Shown: positions 1-7,628, counted from the first letter of the stretch. The stretch: 16,232 nt of DNA from an uncultured Lachnospiraceae bacterium (GCA_944384285.1 CALWSX010000166.1:1-16232); one strand, 5' to 3'. Translations and numbers: made by a program. The notes: a model not told the origin generated them from the sequence alone.

Positions 1-194
1 AAAGGTATAGGAAGTAAATTTCCTATGTATGCGATTAAAAAGTTTTCTCCCAAAGGAAGGCCTAAGGCATATCCGGCAATAATTCCGCCTCTAAGCTCGA
101 GAATTGGGAATAAAGATACAATAAATACAATAATTTCTTTTGAAAAAACACCGCCTAAGTGTTCAATAAAAAAGCTTACTAATTTTTCAGCCAA
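1..194 (-). CDS. Small multidrug export family membrane protein (N-terminal part)
   Basis: The 64 visible residues begin MAEKLVSFFIEHLGG and contain the motif FPILELRGGIIAGYALGLPLGENF, which is typical of the putative small multidrug export family (Sm_multidrug_ex, COG2426), polytopic inner-membrane proteins whose transport role is poorly tested. The gene runs off the left edge, so the C-terminal half is missing. I chose a TTG start at 192-194 because a good ribosome binding site, AAGGAGTG on the minus strand (about 203-209), lies at normal distance and no ATG is available in frame. The gene is divergent from pth and has its own candidate promoter at 226-234. The family call rests on the LELRGG-type motif; substrate unknown. 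Confidence 0.72.
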   Translation of the reverse strand, partial: MAEKLVSFFIEHLGGVFSKEIIVFIVSLFPILELRGGIIAGYALGLPLGENFLIAYIGNLLPIP

Positions 195-225
195 ATAAAA
201 TCACTCCTTAGATATTATAAGAGCT

Positions 226-234
226 ATTGTAACA
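226..234 (-). promoter_or_regulatory. Extended -10 promoter for the small multidrug export gene
   Basis: On the minus strand this reads TGTTACAAT: a TACAAT hexamer with the TGn extension. It lies about 25 bases before the Shine-Dalgarno side of the gene at 1-194. No good -35 is visible at 17 bases, which is common for extended -10 promoters. The same 13 bases (ATTGTAACATAAC on the plus strand) recur in front of the response regulator gene. Confidence 0.45.
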
Positions 235-363
235 TAACATAGTTTTTTTATCTACTAAAATTTACTTCATAAATAGGTAAAAAGAACAATAAATCAACAT
301 TTTAATAAATTTTTAAAATTTTATAATATATTAATTATTTCCTGTATCATATATAAATATAGT

Positions 364-392
364 TTGTTAAACTTATAAAAACGTGGTATACT
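364..392 (+). promoter_or_regulatory. Promoter of the pth-mfd-foldase unit
   Basis: TTGTTA at 364-369 and TATACT at 387-392 are separated by 17 bases, and TGG directly before the -10 supplies an extended -10 element. Transcription would begin near 399, leaving a short leader with AGGAGG at 412-417 before the ATG at 425. This also argues against an upstream start for pth at 383, since that codon lies within the promoter. Confidence 0.7.
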
Positions 393-424
393 ACATAACG
401 AAAAAAGTTTTAGGAGGATATTTA

Positions 425-997
425 ATGAAACTTGTGGTTGGACTTGGAAATCCCGGTTCAGAATATAAAAAAACAAAACATAATGTTGGTTTTCGTGCTG
501 TTGAGCTTTTAGCCGAAGACCTTAATATAGAAATAAACAGATTAAAATTCAGAGGACTTATTGGAGAGGGTAATTTTAATGGAGAAAAAATACTATTATT
601 AAAACCTCTTACATATATGAATTTAAGTGGTCAATCTGTTTCTGAGGTAATGAAGTTCTATAAACTTGAAAAATCGGATATAATAATTTTGTATGATGAT
701 ATAGATATAAAAATGGGAAGCATAAGAATACGTGAAAAAGGAAGTGCTGGTGGACATAATGGTATAAAAAGTATTATTTCATGTATAGGCACAGACGAAT
801 TTATGCGTATAAAGATTGGAATAGGCGGAGATTATAAATATTTTGATCTTGCAGATTATGTGCTTGCTCCATTTTCAAAATCAGAAGAACCTATTATAGA
901 AGATGGCATAAAAATGGCCGAAGAAAGTGTTAAAATAATACTTAAAGACGGTATTTCAAAAGCAATGAACCAAATGAACAAAAAAATGAAACCATAA
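425..997 (+). CDS. pth: Peptidyl-tRNA hydrolase
   Basis: This 190-residue protein hydrolyses the ester bond of peptidyl-tRNA released from stalled ribosomes, recycling tRNA in the cytoplasm. The sequence begins MKLVVGLGNPGSEYKKTKHN. Expected family residues are visible: N9 in GLGNPG, catalytic H19 in KTKHNVGF, N66 in TYMNLSG, D91 in YDDIDI and N112 in GGHNG, matching N10, H20, N68, D93 and N114 of the E. coli enzyme. Length is normal. The start at 425 is chosen because AGGAGG at 412-417 precedes it and the first residues align with the family; an in-frame start at 383 would lie in the promoter. It is followed after 103 bases by mfd, a common clostridial neighbour. Confidence 0.96.
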   Translation: MKLVVGLGNPGSEYKKTKHNVGFRAVELLAEDLNIEINRLKFRGLIGEGNFNGEKILLLKPLTYMNLSGQSVSEVMKFYKLEKSDIIILYDDIDIKMGSIRIREKGSAGGHNGIKSIISCIGTDEFMRIKIGIGGDYKYFDLADYVLAPFSKSEEPIIEDGIKMAEESVKIILKDGISKAMNQMNKKMKP

Positions 998-1044
998 AAT
1001 ATGTTTTAATATAAATAATGTATATAAAAACTCCTGCAAAATGT

Positions 1045-1073
1045 TTGACAGGGGTTATTGGTATTTGTAATTT
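1045..1073 (+). promoter_or_regulatory. Possible internal promoter for mfd
   Basis: A perfect TTGACA at 1045-1050 is followed after 17 bases by TAATTT, a weak -10. It would allow mfd to be transcribed separately from pth. The poor -10 keeps confidence low. Confidence 0.35.
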
Positions 1074-1100
1074 AAAATATTCTAAGCGAGGTGGTTTTTT

Positions 1101-4100
1101 GTGAATCCGCTTATACAAGCGCTTTTTGAAAGTGAAAATTATAAAAGAATACTTGAAGATATTAATTCTAAAAAAACGCCGGTTTTAATAACGGGCATTA
1201 TTGATGTTTCCTCTCTTTTAACTGTAAGCGCTATAAAAGAAGAACTCAAAAGACCTGCAATTATTATCACATCAGATGAATTAAGTGCAAAAGAACTTTA
1301 TGAAGATATGAAGTTTTTTGAAAAAGACGTTATGTATTATCCGGCTAAGGATATTGTGTTTTTTAATGCTGATGTAAAGAGTAATGATATTGTAAAAAGT
1401 CGTCTTAATGTTATAAATAAAATATTAGAAGGAAGTAAAAGTACTGTAATAATGTCTTGCGAGGCAATTATTGACCGCCTTATAAAGAAAGAAACATTTG
1501 AAAAACACATATTTAATATAGCTGTTGGAGATGTTTTTGATAAAACAGATATTATGAAGTGTCTTGTAAATATGGGGTATGAAAATGTTGAGATTGTTGA
1601 AGGCGTAGGGCAGTTTGCATCAAGAGGCGGAATACTAGATATTTTTACTCCAATTTATGAAAGCCCTATAAGAATAGAATTTTGGGACGATGAAATAGAT
1701 TCTATTCGTTTTATAGACTCAGTTACACAAAGAAGTGTTGAAAAAACAGAAGAAGTAAGGATTTTTCCTGTAAAAGAATTTGTGTTTTCAGAAAATGAAA
1801 TAGAAGAAGCAATTCAAAAAATAAAAAAAGATTATAAAAAACAAAATAAAATATTTATTGATAATAATAATGAAGAAGCTTCAAAAAATTTAAATGAATA
1901 TGTAGAAAATATACTTGAAAAACTTTCTGAAAAAATTTCTTTTTCCGGTATAGAAAATTTGATTCCTTATTTTGCAGATTACGAGGCTAATTTTTTTGAT
2001 TATTTAAGTGATGATACACTTATATTTTTTGATTCTGCTCAAAGAATAAGAGAACGCCTTACAACTTTAATTGACTGGTTTTATGACAGTGTATTATCAA
2101 AAACGGAAAAAGGTCATATTTTACCTTTGCAAAAGAATATAGTTTATGATTATGAAAACATAGTTAAGTTTTCAGAAAAGTTTGATAGAGCTGTTTTAAC
2201 TTCAATTACAACTAGAATTTACGATTTTAATTTTAAGGATATAATAGATTTAAAAACAGGTCTTCAGCCATCATTCAGACAACAGCTTGACCTTTTTGCG
2301 GACGAGATTAAAAATTTAAAGAAACAAAATTATAAAACTATAATATATATAGGTGCAGATGTCAGATGTCAAAGACTTAAGGAGGAGCTTTCCGAAAGAG
2401 GTATAGAGGCTTCAGTTGTAAATGAACTTAACTTTAAAAGCGTGCTTCCAAAAACAGTCACAATTTGCCTTGGAAAGATTAGTCGAGGTTTTAAATATGA
2501 TGAAATAAAACTTTCTGTCTTTTCAGAAAAAGACATTTTTAGTGAAGCGACTAAAAAACGAAAAGAACGAAAAAAGAAAAAAGGAAAATTAATAGAAAGT
2601 TTTACAGATTTAAAACCTGGTGATTATGTTGTACATGATAACCATGGTATAGGTGTTTTCAGAGGTATTGAAAAAATAAATGCAAGTGGAGTTACAAAAG
2701 ATTATCTTAAAATAAGTTATAGAGATGGAGGAAATCTTTTTGTACCTGTAAATCAAATGGATGTAATCCAAAAATATATAGGAAGTGACTCTGTAAAGCC
2801 AAAACTTAACAAACTTGGAGGACAAGACTGGGTTAAAGCTAAAGCAAAAGTAAAATCTTCTGTTTCCGAGATAGCAAAAGACCTTGTTGTGCTTTATGCA
2901 AAAAGACAGTCGGCAAAAGGTTTCCAATTTTCAAAAGATAATGTTTGGCAGCAAGAATTTGAAGAGACTTTTCCGTATAATGAAACAAATGACCAGTTAA
3001 ATGCCATTGAAGATGTAAAAAAGGATATGGAAAGTACTAAGGTTATGGACCGTCTTATTTGCGGAGATGTTGGCTACGGAAAGACAGAAGTTGCGATAAG
3101 GGCAGCTTTTAAGGCTGTTCAAGACGGAAAACAAGTTGCTTATCTTGTCCCTACGACAATTCTTGCAAAACAGCATTACAATAATTTTAAAGAAAGAATG
3201 GCAAATTATCCTGTTGAGGTTGCTTTGTTATCAAGATTTCGTACAGCAAAACAACAAAAAGAAACCATAGAAGAAATAAAAAAAGGTTTTGTGGATATAG
3301 TTATAGGTACACACCGTCTTCTTTCCAAAGATATTTCTTTTAAAAATTTAGGACTTATAATTATAGATGAAGAACAGCGTTTTGGTGTTGCTCATAAAGA
3401 AAAACTTAAAAGTCTTAAAGAAAATGTTGATGCACTTGCACTTACAGCAACTCCTATTCCTAGAACTCTTCATATGAGTCTTTCAGGAATACGAGATATG
3501 AGTATTTTAGACGAACCACCAGAAGAAAGACAGCCTGTAATGACATATGTTTTGGAAGAAAGCCTTGAAGCCGTAAAAGATGCAATTAATAGAGAAATTT
3601 CAAGAGGCGGACAGGTTTATTATCTTCATAACAGGGTAACAAATATAGAAGAAACGACCAATAAAATAAGTGCTCTTTGTCCAAATGCCGTTGTTGCTTA
3701 TGCTCATGGTCAGATGTCCGAAAGAGAGCTTGAAAATATAATGAGTGATTTTATAGAAGGCGAAATTGATGTTCTTGTGTGTACAACAATCATTGAAACA
3801 GGCCTTGATATTCAAAATGTAAACACAATAATTATTCAAGATGCAGACAAAATGGGACTTTCTCAGCTTTACCAGTTAAGAGGCAGGGTAGGAAGAAGCA
3901 GCAGAGTTGCTTATGCTTACCTTATGTACAGAAAAGATAAGGTGCTTTTGGAAATAGCAGAAAAAAGACTTCAAACCATAAAAGAATTCACAGAATTTGG
4001 TTCAGGTTTTAAAGTTGCTATGAGAGACCTTGAAATTAGAGGTGCCGGTAGTCTTTTGGGAGTTGAACAACATGGGCATATCGAAAGCGTAGGGTATGAA

Positions 4101-4622
4101 ATGTATTGTAAGCTTTTAGATGATGCTGTAAAAGAGTTAAATGGTACTGTAGAAGAAGAAGTATTTGAAACATTAATAGACCTTAATATAAATGCTTATA
4201 TTCCGGATTATTATATTAAAAATGAAACGGAAAGACTTGAAATTTATAAAAAGATATCCCGTATAACAAATAAAGAAGAATACTATGATGTTCAAGAAGA
4301 AATAGAGGATAGATTTGGTAATATTCCTAAAACAGTTAATATGCTTCTTGATATTGTTCTTCTTAAATCAAGAGCACATGAATTAGGGGTATTGTCAATA
4401 GCACAAAAACAGTATAATATTATAATTACATTTAATGGTAATCCTAATATTGATCCATTAAAGCTTACAAAACTTATTTCTGAAAATAAAAATAAATATT
4501 TTTATACATCTGCTGTAAATCCATATATAACAATAAAACTTAAAGAAAAAGATAAACCGGATATATATGAAGAAGCAAAATATTTGATAGAAAATTTAAA
4601 GGAGGGAGATAATAATGAATAA
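1101..4622 (+). CDS. mfd: Transcription-repair coupling factor Mfd
   Basis: The 1173-residue protein is a DNA translocase that removes RNA polymerase stalled at DNA lesions and recruits UvrA. Domains in order: a UvrB-like N-terminal part with GQFASRGGILDIF (about 170-185); a CarD-like RNA polymerase interaction domain starting near 503 (LKPGDYVVHDNHGIGVF); the RecG-like helicase core with Walker A GDVGYGKTE near 655, DEEQ box near 755, TATPIPRT near 780 and motif VI QLRGRVGRSSR near 920; and the C-terminal TRCF domain near 1010-1110. Length matches the usual 1150-1180. It starts with GTG at 1101, supported by GAGGTGG at 1088-1094. Its last eight bases overlap the next gene, so the two are probably translationally coupled. 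Confidence 0.97.
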   Translation: MNPLIQALFESENYKRILEDINSKKTPVLITGIIDVSSLLTVSAIKEELKRPAIIITSDELSAKELYEDMKFFEKDVMYYPAKDIVFFNADVKSNDIVKSRLNVINKILEGSKSTVIMSCEAIIDRLIKKETFEKHIFNIAVGDVFDKTDIMKCLVNMGYENVEIVEGVGQFASRGGILDIFTPIYESPIRIEFWDDEIDSIRFIDSVTQRSVEKTEEVRIFPVKEFVFSENEIEEAIQKIKKDYKKQNKIFIDNNNEEASKNLNEYVENILEKLSEKISFSGIENLIPYFADYEANFFDYLSDDTLIFFDSAQRIRERLTTLIDWFYDSVLSKTEKGHILPLQKNIVYDYENIVKFSEKFDRAVLTSITTRIYDFNFKDIIDLKTGLQPSFRQQLDLFADEIKNLKKQNYKTIIYIGADVRCQRLKEELSERGIEASVVNELNFKSVLPKTVTICLGKISRGFKYDEIKLSVFSEKDIFSEATKKRKERKKKKGKLIESFTDLKPGDYVVHDNHGIGVFRGIEKINASGVTKDYLKISYRDGGNLFVPVNQMDVIQKYIGSDSVKPKLNKLGGQDWVKAKAKVKSSVSEIAKDLVVLYAKRQSAKGFQFSKDNVWQQEFEETFPYNETNDQLNAIEDVKKDMESTKVMDRLICGDVGYGKTEVAIRAAFKAVQDGKQVAYLVPTTILAKQHYNNFKERMANYPVEVALLSRFRTAKQQKETIEEIKKGFVDIVIGTHRLLSKDISFKNLGLIIIDEEQRFGVAHKEKLKSLKENVDALALTATPIPRTLHMSLSGIRDMSILDEPPEERQPVMTYVLEESLEAVKDAINREISRGGQVYYLHNRVTNIEETTNKISALCPNAVVAYAHGQMSERELENIMSDFIEGEIDVLVCTTIIETGLDIQNVNTIIIQDADKMGLSQLYQLRGRVGRSSRVAYAYLMYRKDKVLLEIAEKRLQTIKEFTEFGSGFKVAMRDLEIRGAGSLLGVEQHGHIESVGYEMYCKLLDDAVKELNGTVEEEVFETLIDLNINAYIPDYYIKNETERLEIYKKISRITNKEEYYDVQEEIEDRFGNIPKTVNMLLDIVLLKSRAHELGVLSIAQKQYNIIITFNGNPNIDPLKLTKLISENKNKYFYTSAVNPYITIKLKEKDKPDIYEEAKYLIENLKEGDNNE

Positions 4623-5565
4623 AAGGAAACTTGCTATGATTTTTGTATCTTTTATATTGTTGTTTTCTGCCTGTTCAAACCAGAAAGAAGAAAATACTGT
4701 TTTAAAAATAAATGATACAGAAATAAAAGAAAGTGAATTTAAGCTTTATTATAATGAGTCAAGAATACAGTTTGAAAGTGTCGGAGGAGAAACCATTTGG
4801 GAAACAGACTTTGGTGGAAAAACAGCTGATGATGTGGCTAAAGAGACTGCTATAAACGGTATTAAAATGATTAAAGTAGCAAAAGAAAAAGCTAACGAAT
4901 TAAATATTTCTCTTACTGATGAAGAAAAAAAACAGGCAGAAGAAGAAAGTAAAACATATTTTGAAAGTTATGAAGAATTAAATGGAAAAGATACAGGCGT
5001 AACAGAAGAAGATGTTAAAAACTTTTTAGAAGAAAAAGCGTTATTTAATAAGGTTTATGAGAATATAACAGGAAACTTCAAGCTTGATGAAAATGATTTT
5101 AATGAATATTTTAAATATTCCAAAGATGAACTTTCAAAAGATTATGTGCTTTATAATCTTTCATCAATAAAGACTGCAACAAAAGAAGAAGCAGATAAAG
5201 CCCTTTCTGAAATTAATGCAGGCACAGAATTTTCTGAAGTATTTAACAAATATGAAACTGATAAACAAGCTATTTCAACAGGCGGTAAAATGGAAATTTA
5301 CAGAGGACAGTTGGAACAGGCGTTTAATATTGTATTTGATTATAAAAAAGATGAGATATCACCTGTTATTTCGGCTGTAGATGGATTTTATATTTTTAAA
5401 GTAGATGATGTCAAAGAAGCTTCAGAAGAAGAGCTTAAATCAATAGCAAAATCAAATTATACAGTATCAAAAAAGGAACAGCTTTTCTCTAGTGAGTATG
5501 AAAAATGGTCAAAAGATATAAAAGTAGAAATAAATAATGATGTTTTAAAAAACATTTCTTTATAA
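4615..5565 (+). CDS. PrsA/SurA-like foldase lipoprotein
   Basis: The 316-residue product starts with a lipoprotein signal peptide: basic MNKRK, a hydrophobic stretch and FSAC with the lipidated cysteine at C20. It should be anchored outside the cytoplasmic membrane. The charged helical segment about 25-155 resembles the SurA N-terminal chaperone domain, and about 165-270 resembles a parvulin-type rotamase fold (LSKDYVLYNLSSI, then GTEFSEVFNKYETD, GGKMEIYRGQL and PVISAVDGFYIFKV). The usual VRHI entry of active parvulins is replaced by VLYNL, so isomerase activity is uncertain and a chaperone role may be more likely. GGAGG at 4601-4605 lies inside the mfd end. This mfd-foldase adjacency recurs in Clostridia. 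A bidirectional terminator follows. Confidence 0.85.
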   Translation: MNKRKLAMIFVSFILLFSACSNQKEENTVLKINDTEIKESEFKLYYNESRIQFESVGGETIWETDFGGKTADDVAKETAINGIKMIKVAKEKANELNISLTDEEKKQAEEESKTYFESYEELNGKDTGVTEEDVKNFLEEKALFNKVYENITGNFKLDENDFNEYFKYSKDELSKDYVLYNLSSIKTATKEEADKALSEINAGTEFSEVFNKYETDKQAISTGGKMEIYRGQLEQAFNIVFDYKKDEISPVISAVDGFYIFKVDDVKEASEEELKSIAKSNYTVSKKEQLFSSEYEKWSKDIKVEINNDVLKNISL

Positions 5566-5577
5566 TAAAAATACAAT

Positions 5578-5616
5578 AAAAAGGTATTACCTAAAAAATA
5601 GGTAATACCTTTTTTA
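5578..5616. terminator. Bidirectional intrinsic terminator
   Basis: Arms GGTATTACCTA (5583-5593) and TAGGTAATACC (5599-5609) pair perfectly over 11 bp around a five-A loop, extended by A:T pairs on both sides. T-runs follow on the plus strand and, by the flanking A-run, on the minus strand. It serves the convergent genes ending at 5565 and 5617. Confidence 0.93.
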
Positions 5617-6246
5617 TTAGAAGTAACAAAGAATAACGGTTTGAAATATAAATCCCATAAATGCAAAAACACTGGTAATATCAAAACAATTTTCAAAAAC
5701 AACATCTGCTGATGCATCATATAAAGAGCTTCCTATAAAAATTGCTCCAATATATTTAAAAAGAAAAAAATTGTTAATTGCTTTATCAGTGAATAAAAAG
5801 CCTAAACCAAAGAAAAAAGCTATGAAAAAAATATTAAATTTTTTATGTTTTATAGTTTCTAAATCTTTTAATCTTATCCCAAAATTAAATACACACAATA
5901 AAGGAAGGATAATATAATAAAAGTTTTTTAAAGAAAAAGGCGTCAATATAAAACATGAAATAACACCAAGTGAAAAAGCTGTAAATAATACTAATGAGTA
6001 TGCTTTTTTTCTGTTTCCGTCAAAATATACAGACAAAAAAACACCTAAAAGAGTAAAAATTGCTGTTATAAAAATATTTGTTTGTATAAAAATATCAGGA
6101 AGAATTTTAAAACATATTAAAGATATAATAATTCCGCCGCTTAAGCCTTTTATAAGCTGTTTAAGTATGTATTTTTGATTAAAATATATTTGTTTTGAAA
6201 AAAAGAAAACAATAAAAGATATAGCAAAAGGAAGCAACAAAGCCAT
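5617..6246 (-). CDS. Polytopic membrane protein of unknown function (ZIP-like topology)
   Basis: The 209-residue product is almost wholly hydrophobic, with about eight predicted membrane segments (near 2-17, 32-50, 56-74, 84-103, 109-125, 138-153, 164-180 and 189-209). I do not recognise it firmly. The segment GLSGGIIISLICFKILPD is reminiscent of the 'GxxAGxMxxxSxFeLLPE' segment of ZIP metal transporters, and eight helices with a short final helix would suit that family, but the histidine-rich HNxxEG metal site is absent. It may be a degenerate relative or unrelated. The ATG at 6246 is preceded by AAGGTGA on the minus strand (6254-6260). The gene is divergent from the flavoprotein gene and convergent with the foldase gene. 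Confidence 0.7.
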   Translation of the reverse strand: MALLLPFAISFIVFFFSKQIYFNQKYILKQLIKGLSGGIIISLICFKILPDIFIQTNIFITAIFTLLGVFLSVYFDGNRKKAYSLVLFTAFSLGVISCFILTPFSLKNFYYIILPLLCVFNFGIRLKDLETIKHKKFNIFFIAFFFGLGFLFTDKAINNFFLFKYIGAIFIGSSLYDASADVVFENCFDITSVFAFMGFIFQTVILCYF

Positions 6247-6280
6247 TTTAACATCACCTTACTTTAAAGTGTTTATTAGT

Positions 6281-6286
6281 ATTATA
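6281..6286 (-). promoter_or_regulatory. Candidate -10 of the membrane protein gene
   Basis: A perfect TATAAT on the minus strand lies 35 bases upstream of the ATG at 6246. No convincing -35 is seen at 16-18 bases. It would be back-to-back with the flavoprotein promoter. Confidence 0.35.
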
Positions 6287-6322
6287 TGCTATCAAGATAT
6301 ATTGTTTCGTGTTTTACAAAGA

Positions 6323-6351
6323 TTGACAAAAATAAATTTAATACTTAAAAT
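6323..6351 (+). promoter_or_regulatory. Sigma-A type promoter of the flavoprotein gene
   Basis: TTGACA (6323-6328), 17 bases, TAAAAT (6346-6351). The predicted start near 6358 gives a leader of about 43 bases to the ATG at 6401. Confidence 0.7.
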
Positions 6352-6400
6352 AAAATTATGGTATGGTATTTATATGGTTAAATATAAAGGAGGGTTTTTT

Positions 6401-6937
6401 ATGAGTATTTTATTATTAAATGGAAGTCCAAGACTTAACGGAAACACAAAAAAAACACTTACTCTTATGGCAAGAACTATTTTAGAAAATACCGACAACA
6501 CAGCCGAAATTATAGATGTTGCATATAAGACTGTAAAAGGTTGTGCTGCCTGCGATTTATGTAAAACTAACGGCGGAAAATGTATACATAAAGATGATAC
6601 AAATAAAATTATGGAAAAGCTCGCAGCTGCTGATACAATTATTTTTGGAACACCTGTATATTTTTGGGGAATGTCAGCGCAGCTTAAAGCTCTTGTTGAT
6701 AAATTTTATTCAAATAAAGAATCTTTATATAATAAAAAAATTGGTCTTATTATAATGGGTGCAGCTCCTCTTGACACACCTCAATATAGACTTATAAAAG
6801 AACAATTTGAATGTATTGCAGAATATTTGAAATGGGAAATTATATTTGTAGAGTCTCAAAGCGTAAGAGAACCGGGTGCGGTTCTTGATCGTCCTGAATT
6901 TGTTGAAAAAATTAAAAATATCTGTAAAAACTTATAA
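6401..6937 (+). CDS. NADPH-dependent FMN reductase-type (iron-sulfur) flavoprotein
   Basis: This 178-residue protein has a flavodoxin-like fold for FMN. The phosphate-binding loop is GSPRLNGNTKK near the N-terminus (residues 7-17), and TPVYFWGMSAQLKALVDKFY (about 84-103) is the second FMN contact typical of the NADPH-dependent FMN reductase / iron-sulfur flavoprotein group. The cysteines in KGCAACDLCKTNGGKC (about 46-61) form the compact CxxCxxC-type cluster seen in archaeal and clostridial iron-sulfur flavoproteins, so it may carry a [4Fe-4S] cluster. Role is probably electron transfer or quinone/oxygen-stress reduction; substrate unknown. I chose ATG 6401 because AAAGGAGGG lies at 6386-6394 and the conserved fold starts there. 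It forms a single-gene unit with its own promoter and terminator. Confidence 0.85.
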   Translation: MSILLLNGSPRLNGNTKKTLTLMARTILENTDNTAEIIDVAYKTVKGCAACDLCKTNGGKCIHKDDTNKIMEKLAAADTIIFGTPVYFWGMSAQLKALVDKFYSNKESLYNKKIGLIIMGAAPLDTPQYRLIKEQFECIAEYLKWEIIFVESQSVREPGAVLDRPEFVEKIKNICKNL

Positions 6938-6945
6938 TGTTTATT

Positions 6946-6974
6946 AAAAAGCAGGGGGACCCCTGCTTTTTTTT
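6946..6974 (+). terminator. Intrinsic terminator of the flavoprotein gene
   Basis: GCAGGG (6951-6956) pairs with CCCTGC (6961-6966) around a GGAC loop, extended by A:T pairs, and is followed by eight T. It also shields the adjacent insertion sequence from plus-strand read-through. Confidence 0.92.
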
Positions 6975-6987
6975 ATTGTATAAAGAA

Positions 6988-7027
6988 AACCACGCGATAG
7001 TCGCGTGGTTCCGTAAAGCTTTAGCGG
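6988..7027. repeat. Left-end hairpins of the insertion sequence
   Basis: AACCACGCGA (6988-6997) pairs perfectly with TCGCGTGGTT (7001-7010) around a three-base TAG loop. It is followed directly by a second small hairpin, 7011-7016 with 7021-7027, containing one bulged G. In the IS200/IS605 family, subterminal hairpins are the binding sites of the TnpA dimer on single-stranded DNA. On the minus strand the first hairpin is followed by a T-rich run, so it could also end antisense transcription. Confidence 0.82.
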
Positions 7028-7044
7028 TGTATTCCGAAAAATAA

Positions 7045-7105
7045 CTCCTAATGTGTATAATAAAAGAGTGACCTGCCAGTTACTCAAAGAAATACACATT
7101 AGGAG
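7045..7105 (+). promoter_or_regulatory. Transposase leader hairpin that sequesters the Shine-Dalgarno
   Basis: Bases 7045-7058 are perfectly complementary to 7092-7105 (14 bp). The right arm contains five of the six bases of AGGAGG (7101-7106), the ribosome binding site of tnpA. A smaller stem, 7066-7072 with 7079-7085 (one G:T pair), sits in the loop and exposes CCTGCC. IS200 itself is known to keep transposase low through a leader stem that occludes the Shine-Dalgarno; this looks like the same strategy. Confidence 0.8.
7056..7061 (+). promoter_or_regulatory. Candidate -10 of the transposase promoter
   Basis: A perfect TATAAT lies across the end of the left hairpin arm. The -35 is poor (TTCCGA at 7032-7037, 18-base spacing). 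If used, transcription would start near 7068, downstream of the left arm of the sequestering hairpin. Confidence 0.4.
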
Positions 7106-7114
7106 GACAGTAAA

Positions 7115-7585
7115 ATGAAAGACCAAAATACTGACGTAAAAAGTTTAGCACATACAAAATGGAATTGCAAATATCATATTGTATTTGCGCCAAAATATCG
7201 CAGAAAAGTATTTTATAATGAAAAAAGAGAAGATATTCGAGAAATCATAAGGACGCTGTGTAAATGGAAAGGAGTAGAAATTATAGAAGGAGAAATATGT
7301 CCAGACCATATCCATTTACTTTTAAGCATTCCACCTAAAATGAGTGTTTCAGGATTCATGGGATACTTAAAAGGTAAGAGTAGCCTAATAATATTTCAAA
7401 AATATGGAAACATGAAATTTGCATATCGAAACCGAGAATTTTGGTGCAAAGGATATTATGTGGACACGGTTGGAAAAAATACCGCAGAAATTAAGAGTTA
7501 TATAGCGAATCAGATAAAACAAGATTGGGAAATGGATCAATTAAGTATTTTCGATCCAAGAGACCCGTTTACGGGTAGCAAGTAA
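7115..7585 (+). CDS. tnpA: IS200-type transposase TnpA (HUH, single tyrosine)
   Basis: The 156-residue protein cuts and joins single-stranded element ends through a covalent 5'-phosphotyrosine. It closely follows the IS200 pattern: SLAHTKWNCKYHIVFAPKYRR at 10-30, the metal-binding HUH motif H65-I66-H67 in CPDHIHLL, FMGYLKGKSSLIIF at 81-94, FWCKGYYVDTVG at 109-120, and the probable nucleophile Y129 with Q133 in IKSYIANQ. Length is typical of the group and all key residues are present, so it appears functional. The ATG at 7115 is preceded by AGGAGG at 7101-7106, which the leader hairpin can hide. No tnpB or accessory RNA gene accompanies it. Confidence 0.96.
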   Translation: MKDQNTDVKSLAHTKWNCKYHIVFAPKYRRKVFYNEKREDIREIIRTLCKWKGVEIIEGEICPDHIHLLLSIPPKMSVSGFMGYLKGKSSLIIFQKYGNMKFAYRNREFWCKGYYVDTVGKNTAEIKSYIANQIKQDWEMDQLSIFDPRDPFTGSK

Positions 7586-7614
7586 TAGACGCATGGCTGG
7601 CAGGCCAATTAAAA

Positions 7615-7628
7615 GCGCACATGTGCGC
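7615..7628. repeat. Perfect 14-bp palindrome in the transposon right part
   Basis: GCGCACATGTGCGC is self-complementary; as RNA or single-stranded DNA it folds to a 5-bp stem with a CATG loop. It lies between the tnpA stop and the right-end hairpin. Its role is unknown; it may be part of the right-end structure. Confidence 0.7.

Noticed and set aside
1029..1056. Hairpin AACTCCTG/CAGGGGTT between pth and mfd as a terminator
   Set aside because: The 8-bp stem includes a wobble pair, the loop is 12 bases and no T-run follows, so termination is unlikely; it also overlaps a candidate -35.
2610..2927. Open frame on the minus strand inside mfd
   Set aside because: It is a shadow of a strongly conserved gene, with no ribosome binding site or recognisable domain. 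The same applies to 3600-3839.
6944..7126. Minus-strand frame across the left end of the insertion sequence
   Set aside because: It runs through two structured hairpins and a terminator, has no family features and no supported start.
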